From assembly GCA_031310005.1 (NCBI GenBank), contig CM062380.1:3100001-3164000 (forward strand): DNA of 64,000 nt, in the 5' to 3' direction. Below, one piece after another: positions 10,932-23,021 of the stretch. The stretch is from Dactylellina haptotyla. Taxonomy: Eukaryota > Ascomycota > Orbiliomycetes > Orbiliales > Orbiliaceae. Position 1 is the first letter of the stretch. Each line of letters opens with the position of its first letter. The notes under the pieces are model-generated. The model was not told where the DNA came from. It did no database searches and worked only from the letters and a program-made list of their open reading frames with translations. A program made the translations under genes and the position numbers.

Positions 10932-13900
10932 CTATGGGACCAGGTACTGTCCGTTATGTCGTTTCTCAAACATGGGGAAATGTCCCCATACTTTTCGGCT
11001 GTCAGCGTCTGGGTATGAGACTCCAGGGGGAACAGTGTTGCTAATCATGGACCAGGAATCGCTAATCCCGCTAATGTTGCTTCCCGCAGTGCTAGGTCGT
11101 GATCTAGGAACATCCCTGGGTGGTTGCATAGATCCGATGGGGCCAATAGGGCCAGAAATGCTGTTCTCTCCTGAGTTGCGTTTGATTCCGTTCATAGAGT
11201 AGGGATGTCCGATAGGTTCAGCTCGCGGGTTGGTACCTACGGCTCTACTGAAGGGAACTGGGGATGGGTCGAGGTCGGCCGTGGAGTCAGCGTAGATGGC
11301 GTTTCGATCACCTGCAACGCTTTTAAGGATACCTGGTTGCCGAAGGTAATCAGGCAATTCATTGACTAATCTTTCGCGTTGCTCCTCGGAGAGACTCGAG
11401 CGTGGCTTCGCCTTCATTGCATCCCAAGCGTGATGCAGAGGGCCGCCGATACCTGGCATCCCAGGAAGACCGTTCTCTGAGCCCTTGGAACTTGGACTCT
11501 CGGTAAGTGTCATTCCGCCGAAAAGTTTCTCCATCGGAAGAGGAAGCGAGGTTGTCGAAGAGTTGTTAGGCTCGTCGGCACCTCCTTTTGCCATAGGAGC
11601 AGTAGGGAAGAGCTTGTTGTTGAAGTATGGGAGGGAATCTTCGAACGAATCGGACTGTGGGCGGACAGGTAGTCCTTGGAAGTCTGGCATAATTCCGTTG
11701 GATACGAGATAGTCTTTAAAGGAATCGATAGCGATGTCTCTGGAGGCGCGGTTGTCTCGGGTATAGGTCAATTGTATTTGACAGATACCCTTGGCTGAGT
11801 TTTGTGAGAGACGCTTGGGGCGAAGGACCGTCTCCACGAGAACACCGTATTGCACTTTGAAACGTTCAACAACATTATGCTTGAAGTCTGGCGAAGAAAG
11901 CAGATCCTGGAGTTTCTCGGAGATGGTCATATCAATTGTGTGGGTTTCAGGGACGTGAGCCTATAGCGAAAATATTAACACCAGGTCACAATTGTAAAAT
12001 CGTGAGATGTAGGTTTACTTACCAAAAGTTCATGGATTGCGTGTGGCACTTGCCACTCTGGGCCGCTGACCGTAACAACATCACTAGCGGTCTCCGTTCC
12101 AGGGAATCGGATCTTACAAGACCACTTCTTTTCGATTCCAATCAACAAGTCGCTCTGAGCTATCAAAGTTCGATGATAGAGTCGAGGAATAATGACGGTC
12201 TCTTCAACATATTCCGAATCCTATTATTTATTAGCTAACTGATGTTCTTTTTGAAATTGGTTGAAATCCTTGACTTACCACTTGCTGAACCATAGCGTTG
12301 ATCTCCTGCTTAACCAGCTCCAAGCTCGCTGCGTTGCGTGCTGGTGTCCGACAGATAACATTATCAACAGCAATCTCTTCACTATCACGCCCGCTGCTAG
12401 AGTCTCTGTCCATAGCATTCGAAAACTTGACAAAAACAGAGTATTTGCGCATAATGCTCTGGATGTGCTGCCCGCCGATGCCGATAATCCGTTTGTGGTA
12501 GCGATCTGGGATATAGAACGAGATATCCGCCGGAAGCTCTTGTTCAACCAATTCCAGACCCAGCATGCTCGCATTAAAATCGACTCCGATAACGTCAATA
12601 TAGAAATCGAATTCGTTGAATGGCTCGAAGAGGATCTGGACATCAGCTTGACCCATAATCTTGTTGATTTTGCCGTTCTTCTTCCCGCTGACGAATTCCT
12701 TATGTTCGTTCGCGACTTGCACTTTGACGCGGATTTGGGAGCGATTTTCCTATTTGATTCTATTAGAAATTGAGAAAAAACATAGATTAACATGTAGATT
12801 TACCTTGACAAATCTGATGTCAGAAATAATTTTTAGAGCGAGTTTGACGGCGTCATCAGAACCATAGATCTCAAATGCAAATTTGCTGAACGCAATGTCG
12901 GCGCCGCTAAAAACGCAGATGTCGGTCAAGAGTCTTTGGACCTCCTGTGGCATTAAGGGGCGCATGGACGAGAGTGCAGTTTCGTTCAAGAGAACCCAGC
13001 AAGATGCATTGTAGTATTGATGAGACTAGAGAGTAATTAGTCAAAGTTTATTGGAGAACTCGGTGAAGAAGGATGACTTACAATATTCAGGATGGCTTTG
13101 ATGGTTCGATCGAGGGGTGGAATATCCGGCGCTTGAACACGCATCATCGAACGACCAGCTCCCAATGAAGGAAACTGAACGAACGACCCGTTCTCGGCCA
13201 TAATTTTCTTTACCACATCCAATCGCTCTAAAATTATGAAGTCTATCTTGTTCATGGACAAGGAGACATCCTTCACATAGAGTTTGCAGTTCGAGACCAA
13301 ATCGCTAATCATTCTAGCGGCTTGTTTAATCATTTCCGGCTGTCCTGTGATGAAGATAATATCCGGGTGTCTAGGTGTTGCCTTCGAAGGTTTGAAGCCG
13401 TACACCCCAGGGAACGCTGTAGGGAGATAGATGTTTGTTTTTGTAACAGCTTCGACATGCTGAATGTCCTTCCGGCCACGGCCGCACATGAGGCTCTGAA
13501 GAGATAACTCAAGGAAAATGGAGTCGACATGAAGTCCGAGCTGCACGAGTTATTAGCATAACTGCGATTCAGATTGCGTAGTGGATCCAAAGAAACATAC
13601 CATATCATCAATCATCACCAAGACGCGAATTTTGGCACATTCGACACTCTCAACATCTCCGAATATAAGAATCTTTAGTCGAGTATCTTGGCTGGTATCG
13701 CTTCCACCTGCATGTAAAGAAACGCCTTTCGTCGGTTCCGGGTGTACCACAAAAATATCCACGCCGCAGTAATCGGATATTCTTTCTAGTTGCTGGGAGG
13801 CCTCCGGTCTGAATTTCTCATCTTCACCAATTACTTGATCGACATCGATATCAACTGTGGCACATTTCTGTATTGAAAGAAACAAAAAAAGGGAAGCAAG

Positions 13901-14460
13901 TTAGATGAGATATAAAATGATAGAATTCGACAATTTAAAAAGCGTACCTGTTTGAGAGGGATGCTCTCTAATAAAATACCGCGGGTCCTCAATACAACAT
14001 CAGGGTCTCCATATAACGATATGGTCGTGACAGGCGAGCGTCTTGGCTTCCCGGGGACGGGCTTGGGCTCGTTAATCTGAGCGTTAGCAGCAACGTGCTC
14101 AGGCCCATCGCTCAAGGACTTGCATAACCTCTTCAGATTATCGAGATTCTGGCGGTGGTACGGCAAGGTATACGCCGGAAGATTCGATCCATCGGAACCC
14201 GTTGGGTGCAGCCACTTCTCCTTGGCACCGGGAGTTGCGAATGCTATCCGCTTCGCATCGGGGCCCGCAAGTGCTGGGGTTTCGATGCAGAACGAAAAGC
14301 TCAGGTTCTCGGTTATCCCAGAACCGCCTTTCCCACCAACCGAGTCTGGATTTCGAAGTGAGGATGATAACGGGACGTTGATTGTGCCGGTATGCGCCAC
14401 CGGCCGGGTAAGTGGATAGTCATACCGGCCCTGCATGGAGACCTGGGGGTGTCTGTCCAT
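10932..14460 (-). CDS. Multi-KH-domain RNA-binding protein
   Basis: Probably a cytoplasmic mRNA-binding regulator. Exons on the minus strand: 14460-13948, 13867-13601, 13540-13082, 13025-12804, 12749-12279, 12220-12023, 11960-10932; joined 1,052 aa. KH-type GXXG loops are visible as GRGR followed by KDIQHVEAVTKTNIYLP (about residue 280), SGKKNGKINKIM (about 507) and GIGGQHIQSIMRKYSVFVKF (about 577). Other segments look like degenerate KH folds. Residues from about 710 form a conserved-looking block (TISEKLQDLLSSPDF), then a low-complexity Ser/Pro/Gly-rich tail. The arrangement recalls vigilin/Bicaudal-C type proteins and the fungal relatives YLL032C and Ustilago Khd4; which is the true orthologue is not settled. 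All six introns restore frame at GT..AG sites. Confidence 0.85.
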
Positions 14461-16440
14461 GCTTTTCGGGGGGTATACCGTCGGGCTGCTTCAGATCGAG
14501 CTTAAGCGGAGAAGTGGAGAAGGACGACGGATGTGGTGGTACACGAGGTGCTAAGATGAGAGGATAGATGTTGCGAATGGCATTGACACTGATGATGACG
14601 GAAGAACGGGTTAGCAAAGATGTTGAATCGAGAATGCACACAAAATAACAACTTAAAAAAAAAAAGGTGGCTCGGTTGAGGAGCGTGGGAACGACTGTGG
14701 TTGTTTTAAAGCTTTGATGTCCAAACCGACCTTCTGCGTGAAAAGCAAGAAAAATCTCGGTAGCTAAGAAGAGCCAACCCGTCAAACGTTTCCGTGCACA
14801 CCCAACAACGCTTCTGCCTTCCGACGTGGACGACGACAACACCGCACAGGACGAAGGCAGGAAAAAGAAAGGAAACGGGAGATCTGGCGAGGCGCTTGGT
14901 AACAACGAGTGTGAAGGGTATCGGATGTGGCGAAGAGGTTCCTCGAAGATCCCGTCTGTCGAGATTCTCTGTGTCTGGGCAAAAGTTGAATATGAATGAA
15001 TATCTGGTGGAACAAGATAAAAGATAAAGAATTAAAAAAAAAAATCTGCGGTACAAATTCGAAACTCGAAACCGGTCTCTTACTAGCAGTAGTGCGTCTG
15101 TAAAACCGCAGTGGTGCGTAACACAACTAGCCAATGTATTCTCTAGTGGAGCAATGGACTGTGCAAAACGGGAATATAGAATCGGGAATAGTATGGTCCT
15201 CGTCCGGGATGCTTATTATATTTTATTTTTCTGCTTCTCTTTTCCCACTGTTGCTTAGCAGGCGAATGAATTTAGGCCATCCAGCTGCAACCGAGACGGA
15301 CGGACGAGAAGGATAGGCAGTGGACGACAGAGGTAGGTCCAACTCGGAAGTGGTAACGGGGCTTGGTCCCAGAAGGCTTTAAGGGCTCTCTTTCTTTGGT
15401 CCTCTTTTGCTTCGAAGAACACCAGAATGCAAGAAACACCGAGTACGAGGACAGAAAGCGCTTCGAATGCGACCTTTAGATCCCAAATAGTAAGCAAGCA
15501 AGCAGCGGCACTCTTGTCTTTGGTTCCCCGTCCGAGGTTGGTGCGAGTTGGAGCTTTGCGAAATGAGGAAAAAGAAATAACACCAGTTAAGAAAGAGAGA
15601 GCAGAGAGCAAGAAACTTTTTTTTTGCTGGGGGGAAGAGTCGCCTGCCTGGGGCTCCGTTCGGTTGTTCGTACGTTCCTCTCTCGTTCTGCTTTGCGTGC
15701 CTCGCCAAGCCAAGATTTCAAGTAGCAACTCGGACCCTTGTGGCCGCGAGAAAAGGTACACACCTTAAGGGAGCAACGGTTATGGGGTCTGGCCTCTCAG
15801 GATGGGGAAAGTGCAAGTTTGCGGTTGCAATTGCTGGAGGACTTGAAGCCGGGGATGTTTCGAAACGAGTGGATGTGCGTGCGTGTGGCTTGGGAGTGCA
15901 ATTGGAAATTTGATAATATGCAATAGGGAAGGGAGGGAAACGAACGATTGATAAGATGGGGCGGCGGATGATACCTTGGAAAGACCTTCAAAAGAGACGC
16001 GGAGGGACAGGATAGACTGGGAGAGTAAAGGAAAGAAAGAGAGACAGAAAAAAAAGCGGAGACGCAATTGAAGACTGGGATACACAGGCTGGGCTTGCTA
16101 CAGATACCTCTGCAGCAGTTCATACACAGTAGCACTTACGCGGACGCTGAAGCCACTGCAGATCAAAGGCAGAAGGGAATTAGTGTAAATACCTTGAGCT
16201 GTCAATATCAATAATGGAGAAGGAAAGAGACTCGGGTGTGTGAGTGAGAAAGCAAACCCTGGGCGTAGGTTGTTCGGTCCACTTGACAAGGCCGTGTCGC
16301 TTCCTGTGGGCCTCTTATCAACGGATATCCTCGACAGTATCAGAGCATCGATGGACGTACGGGATCTCGGGAAAGGTATCAGAGCAGGGAATCAGGTAGT
16401 TCGAAGCGAGCGGATCGAGTGGTATCTGATATATTAAAAG
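14461..16440. other. Proximal upstream region of the KH gene
   Basis: About 2 kb directly before the KH start codon. It has purine-rich and A-rich runs (14654-14665, 15030-15043, 15615-15624) that on the sense strand become T- and CT-rich, as in fungal leaders. Several frames of 100-170 codons exist on the minus strand, but none shows a domain, a stable codon pattern or a conserved start. It may hold a long spliced 5' untranslated region. Confidence 0.5.
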
Positions 16441-19400
16441 CCAGAATCCGTGGCCGTTTTAATTAATAATTATCCTTATTCTTTCTTTCTTTTTAAGACT
16501 GGAAAAGAAAAGAATGAAAAAAGAAAAGGAATGCCGGTTGAGGTGGTATGGATGGATTAGTGGTAGCAGGCAGGCTATTAGTGATGCGATACTATCCGAT
16601 GTTCGCGAGATAGGGCAAGGCAAGCCTCGGTCTGTAGCAAGTAACGAGTATCTTTGGCTAACGCCCACAACGATGGCTTTTGCTTCAGAAGGCAAAACAC
16701 GCGGTGCCACAGCATCAGAGCTCCATCTTGGGCTGAAACAAGGTATCTGGCTGTTTGGAGAATTCAATTCCTGAGGTCCGAATCAAACACACGATGTCCC
16801 CAGCCTTTGAGAACGGAAAAATGAATTAGAGAGAGAAAAACCGTCGTGGAAGAAATAATACGAAACGGAGGATTAGTTATGAGAGCTCTTAACCGCTTAG
16901 CAGGGCGTTCGATCTATAACGGTTGTCACAGGAAGTAAGGAAAACGACGGGTTTATGCAACTGATCCACCCAAAGAAAGGCGTGGGCGAGAGCACGACAC
17001 CGATTTAAAGTGTGTTCAGACACACAGACACTACTCGTACCCACACGCAGCTAGAAGACACCCACACCCACAAGCACACGCACACAGACACACCCTTGGG
17101 GGGAAAGGGAGATAGGGCAGAGAGGCGACAGGGTGGAGATGGGGTGGACGGTGGACGCTAAAGCGAAGAAGTACCTTGAATCTGTGGTGCTACGACTTGG
17201 ACTTTCTTAGAATGTCATCCAGAAAGTCGAGTACCAGAGTACCTGCAAAGGCGCCTGCTGCGAGAGGTGATGTGGAGGTGCGTCTGCAGGAAGCGAAAAC
17301 AGCCAGCAGGGGAGCGGAAGCCTGAATGGGCACGAGCAGGAGAGTATGAGCGGGGGTGCTGGTGCAGCGGACGAGAGGTACACTACTTGAACAACGAGGG
17401 AGAAAAGAGAACGAGGCTTTCGATGCGAGGGTATGAAACCAGAATGGTCCAGATTGCTATGCTACGCTCTCCATCTGCAGCCAGCCAGTAAGACGGCAAT
17501 CCAGCCAGCGAGCACGCATTGCACAGCAGCAGCAGAAGGGGTGAAGCAGATGCAAACCCCACATTTTGCTTCGCACCCAGACTGGGAAGAATGCAGTGGA
17601 AATCAGGAAAAGCACAGAACTCACCCTATGCCGTTTCTGGTGTGCTGGTTGCTACTATAGCTCCGTAGCTCCTGCGAGTCCAGCTGCGCTCGGTGGTGTC
17701 GGTGAAACTCGGGTTGCCGAATGTTTGTCAAGCCACGGGAACGCGAACGGGACTGTCAGACAGATACGATGGCAGATGCAAAGGGAGAATGGACAATGGC
17801 TCTTATCGACATGCGAAACCGGTGGCGCTGTGCTAGACTGCAATCGTAGTAATGTTGTCGTACCATCGACGCTCGCTCGCAGCTAGTTAACTAGTTTGAC
17901 GTCGGCGGCAGGTGATTTCCCACTCGTACCCTCTCACCACTTTTACGAGCAGAGTGACCTCACGCGATGCCCATCCGTGTCAATGCCATTATGGAGCCAT
18001 ATCACGCAGAGACACATCTATAATGGAGCGAGCATCAAGAGATCGAAGCATGCGGATGGTCGACCCTCCGCGGGCAACACCAAGCGGCCGCTGCGGACTG
18101 GCCTCTGCCTTTCTGCTACGGCATCAGGTTAACAGAGCGAATGCATCTGCATGGCATTTGCCGCGAGACTTCAACTTCACCCGTCCGCTGGCCAGATGGC
18201 TCGCAATTCTCAAGATCCGGGGACCCTCGGACAGTTGACGCACTCTCCAGGGTGCTCCGCTTGAACACCTCACCTTTCCCACCGCCGCATCTTGGACGGT
18301 GAGACAAGCTCCAGCAAGCTCAAGCCTGCTCAATCTCCTCGATGATCGCCCAGATCATGCATCGCTGCTGCATCTTGAAATCTCCCAGACACGCATAGCT
18401 CAGAGACACAGTACTTCCACATACCTGCTAAGGACGCACGGCCTAAGCGAGGCAACATGTGAAGCGGAGCCAGACCGCTATTGCAACACAATGACGATAG
18501 CCTGTCGACATGGCCTAGCCCAACGGGTCCCCAGACATGTCAATCCCTTGATGGACGTAGGCGGCCCTCTCCCCCTCCGCAGCACTCGCAGCAGGCACCG
18601 GACGGACAAACCAAGACACGAATTGGCTGGGGAGATGCATGTATGCCAGCAAGGAAGGGCGCAATTGAGGAGAGGGGGGTAGGGACCCGGCCGACCTCGA
18701 AGATCAACCTGCTCTGGCTTCCAATGCGTGCTGCGTATTATTTTGCGCATGTCGTCATCTAACGAGAGCTTGTTCGTGTTTAACCTACCCGAGCGTCCCG
18801 AGACATCGCAGCAGTCGACTTCATTCTGTCGCCGCGAGGAGCAAACTCTAATGCGAGCGCAGACAACACAATTTGGGTGTTTTTCGACGGGCCTCCCCGG
18901 ATTCAATATCGGCCGCTCTGAACAGCTTCTCAGGCTCCCAGGACCATCTTTTGTGCGACGCGATGCCTTCTATAACGCGCAGCTGTTGTGTCTTGGGCCT
19001 TCTCAAGCATCGCTAAACCCACTACATTGCAGATTGCAGGCTCGCCTCCGGAAAGCGGCGTTCCGCTTACATGCCTTCTGCATATGCACACCATGCAGGA
19101 ACACCCGTTTCTGGCATCCCGTTATTCAACGCCCATTTCCGCCCCGGCATAGACCTGTATAATATTCTTCTTTTCTCGAGAACGCACAGTTTCTCTTGTA
19201 TAAACGAAATACAACCTTTTCGAGATTTTTTTTGGCCTGACTACTTGACCCTTTCTGCTTTCCAATCGGATCTTCACCACATTACCGGGTTTTCGACATC
19301 CTCTATCCTAGAACTTGCATGTGCTGCAGCCCGCAGCGAAAAAGAAACCTGCAAGACCGTTTCCCATCAGCGCTGTTTAGGAAGGAACCAACCGCCAACC

Positions 19401-20240
19401 CACTTGCTTTATTCGACCAGACTCTCAAATGTTCTTTCCCTTCAGCGCCAAACTAAAAACCATTCCACCTAAATCTAATATCAGGCAACTGGTTTCCGAG
19501 TTGTTGGAATTCTCATTTAGCTTTCCTGCTCTACATGACCGCAATGACTCGAAGATCCACAAACGCACCTCACTACACCCCGCAAAGCAGGACCCTTCTT
19601 TCCAAGCTATCTCTGTCGAATTTCGAGAAATCCCTAGTGGGAAAAAAAAATCCAATAGGCAACCGCCCATATCTCAACTTAAAAAGTATTCATCATATCC
19701 ACGATCCCGTTTTAACATTGTTGTTGGATGATCTTCCGTCCGGGTAAAACTTCCTAGCTAGCCTTGCTGTCTCAGAAACAATAAAATAAAATAAAAATAA
19801 AAAAATCCAACATTTATAAAACGGGAAGCCTATCTCAACGTCCATTCATACATGCCCTTGCCAGTTTCCTTTCCCTTTCAGGCCAGGCAAACCCAAGGAA
19901 ATCAGACCATGATCATGAAGTTGGCAACCCTGCCATTTGCCTCCCAGATTTTCATACAGAACCCACCAGATAGCTGCTGCCTTTCTTTCCTTTTTCCTAT
20001 TTCTATATTTCCAAGGATATCCGGATGTCAACTCTTTCCTTTCTGTCTATCTTGATGAGTAACCGGTCTTGTCCCTCCATCTATCCATCCCCTCTCCATA
20101 TTGCTTCTTTATCTTCACCCCACCATCCAATTTGCCTTCTCTTTCGCTGTTTACCAGAAAACTGGACACCTTCACGCATTGCTAGAAATCCACTTAGCTG
20201 CATAGGGCTGGTATAAAATAGAAAAATGGTCCGGCCTTAA
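16441..20240. other. Intergenic region, no supportable gene
   Basis: Overlapping short frames occur on both strands, most densely at 17.3-19.2 kb where G+C is higher. None has recognisable protein features and they shadow one another. A CA-rich simple stretch lies at 17018-17095. This could be non-coding transcript, distal control sequence or an orphan gene that I cannot detect. Confidence 0.5.
17018..17095. repeat. CA-rich simple sequence
   Basis: Irregular CACA/ACAC units with CAGACAC and CCCACAC variants. It is followed by a G-run (TTGGGGGGAAAGGGA) at 17095-17109. It is an imperfect microsatellite with no coding role seen. Confidence 0.6.
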
Positions 20241-23021
20241 GACTATTCTGTCGGAGTATTAACAGCCCGCATATATCCCAACCACCACCACCTCCGGAAA
20301 CCCCAGTCTGCCAACCAATAACAAATCCCCTCCTCCTGCCTAAAACCCGCTATATTGCCCAGGGAAGGTCGTCTATCGATTAATATCAGATCCCGCGATA
20401 CACCGAAAGGAACCTTATAAGATACTAACAGACAAAAAACGCCTCGGAGCATCGATCCCCCTTGCAAGATTGAACGAAATTAGCCTTTCCACTAACTTCC
20501 CCAGACCATTGCACGAGCTAGCTATAACGGATTGTCAATAAAAATAATACTTCAGAAAGGAAAAAGAGAATCGCCCATCCCGCAAGAGACGGCAACATGT
20601 CAGCCACCTACGTAACACCCGATCTCGAACGATGATCTACCCGTGTCCATGAAACCTACAAGGCAGTAAACGGGATCACTTCCCCAGCATCAAGCCTTTT
20701 CTTTCGTCTTTTTCGATTACCATCGCAATCAGGCCTCCTCGTACCACCTACTGCTAACACTCTAGGGCGCACTATTTTCCAAGATTTTCAAGGAATTCTA
20801 GTTCTTTTGATTTCATGCAAGTCATCGTTCACTAAGAGGGTTTTATTATTTTAAATGCTCAACTAAAATAGAGCCTTGTCGACTTGATTTAAAATTTCCA
20901 TCTCTCATGTATTATGCAGCACATGCATGCATATACGAGAAAACGAGAGGGGGTAGTAGAGCTATCCGTTGTTCCGCTGTCAAATAACCATCTTAGCTAA
21001 CCCAGTTGCGCGAAGAGGGGAAGGAAGAGAAAGGAAGAAAGAAGAATAGGGAGCGGGAAGTCGCATAAACTAATGCATATTACTCGTTTTCGCTCAAACT
21101 AAACCCAAGGGATAAGAATATATCCCCATATCCTTCACATATACATGAGTCGACCATCCGACCCAAGACGAAAAAATTTTTTCTTTGAGAAATTCCAAAA
21201 TTACATCTTTTCACCTCTACCCTCTTCCTCTTTCTGTTCATATTTCCCGAGCATCACTCTACCGTTGTACTTATTTTTTTTTACTTCCCCTTCACCACAA
21301 ACTCATACACTCACTGACGTACGAAACGATAGTGAAAAGAAAAATTTTTGATATCTGCATCGAACTCTTCAATCCAACTCCGGAAGGTGACCCAAACGCA
21401 AAATAGCTACTGCTGCACCCCGCCAGAAAATTTTAACAGAAAGAAGCCTATTAAGTATACAAAATCTGGATAATACCGTACTAGCGTGCTAGTATCGATA
21501 TCGAACCGCGCACGCCCTAGTCTAGACTACCTACTAGTCTTCTACGGAGTATACTAATTCCTTTCTCGAAAAAGTATACTAGACCGATCCAACCCACTAA
21601 CTTAGCTCCTTTCACAAGGCAAAAAAAAAGCCTCTTTTACCTAAACCTCTGGCATCCTCCGTTCGCACTCGCGTTTACACAATTGCGCACGGAGCAGGAA
21701 AAAACCACATAGAAGAAAAAAATACAGTAACTAAATCCAATACCACGTTTTCAATACTCAAACATAATTGGCTCGCTTCCCGTCGGGATTCAGACAGAAA
21801 GTTGCGAAAAAGGAATCGAAGCTAACGCGAAATATGGAGAATACGGATACATCCTACCACCATCGAACAAAAAAAACACCCGAGACTAACCCTATATCCA
21901 CCATGAACATGCATATGCGTATATCTATATATCGCAGCCTTACGATCCAAGTAAACTTTGAACCCCAAAAAAAACCAAATAATAGTAACCAAAACTCGCG
22001 TATTCCACTCTCGATCGATCAGAAATATACCCTCCTCCCACCACGCCGTGGGTGGTGGTGGTGAGCTCCGGATGCCTGGTTATCGTGGCGATTCGTATAT
22101 AATTCCAGAACCCGTAAAAACACCCGGTGTTCCCGCTTCCGGCTTCCGGAATCGTATATGTAACCGTAAGCAAAGACAGAAAGAAAAAAAACTTCACGTT
22201 CTCGGGATTCGTTCTCGGGTAGCCGAACTCCCCCTTCGCGCAAGGGTTGACAATGGGTAGCTAGATACCAATGTTACCGGGCCGGGTTCTTAGGTGTTCT
22301 CGGCATGTACGGCATCTACCGTATGCACTCTATTCAAGCATCTATGTTCACGTAATAAATCTCAATGCGGGAGAAGAAAGAATGGTATTCTGCAATTTCG
22401 AGTTATTGTATTGCTGCTCGTTCATAATCATCATGCAAATGTAAAAGGATATCAACGTAGACATGCGTATGCTAGCTAGCTACTAAAGTATTTTTACTAA
22501 ACTTTTCTCAGACCGTCTCCCATCCCATCCGTTCCAGCTCTGTAGAACTTCAGAAGAGCAGAAATGACATCAAGAGGACGAGCGGCCATATACAATGAAC
22601 AGCCGGAAAACATATAGAATCCAAAAAATAAACAATTAAAATCAATACTAATAAAACATAGTAGTAGCTGAACTAAAAGAATATATTTCTCTCGCTTCCA
22701 TGAAACCCTCACAAATGTGTTTGTGTCATTATGATGGGATTTTAAAATGCCCCGCGAGAAAAATAAACTCATAGCAATCAATCACAGAAACTCGTGCTTA
22801 AGTATACCAAACCAAGCATCGAACATTCTGATAATCGAATAACACAAAAGTAAAATGCTACTTGCCAGCATAAACACAACCCCAAAAGCCGGGGCGTAAA
22901 TGCCTGTTACGCAAAAAAAAAAAAAAAAGGAATTGTATGCTCCTAAACAAAGCCATACAGAAACTTCAAAGTGTAATGCGAGTGGTCATGATAATGAAAA
23001 CGAATGGATAGCAATGCATTC
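20241..23021. other. A+T-richer intergenic region with palindromes, 3' of the disordered-protein gene
   Basis: Long T, A and CT runs, very short open frames and a cluster of perfect palindromes at 21479-21580. A 16-base A run lies at about 22913-22928. The right end should contain the 3' untranslated region of the minus-strand gene that ends at 23022. No gene is supported. Confidence 0.55.
21479..21580. repeat. Cluster of perfect palindromes
   Basis: TACTAGC-GT-GCTAGTA at 21479-21494 abuts TCGATATCGA at 21495-21504. TAGTCTAGACTA follows at 21518-21529, and AGTATACT at 21548-21555 and 21573-21580. TACGGAGTA overlaps at 21543-21551. The function is unknown. Confidence 0.6.

Noticed and set aside
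12261-12773. 170-codon plus-strand frame opposite the KH gene
   Set aside because: It is the antisense shadow of KH-gene exon 5, whose sense frame has clear GXXG motifs and correct splice sites.
15255-15761. 168-codon minus-strand frame upstream of the KH gene
   Set aside because: Low-information sequence overlapped by other frames of similar length; no family match that I can see. More likely leader or intergenic sequence.
17018-17095. CA-rich stretch as a possible telomere-like or CRISPR-like repeat
   Set aside because: Units are irregular and only a few bases long, with no spacers and no telomeric unit; it is simple sequence.
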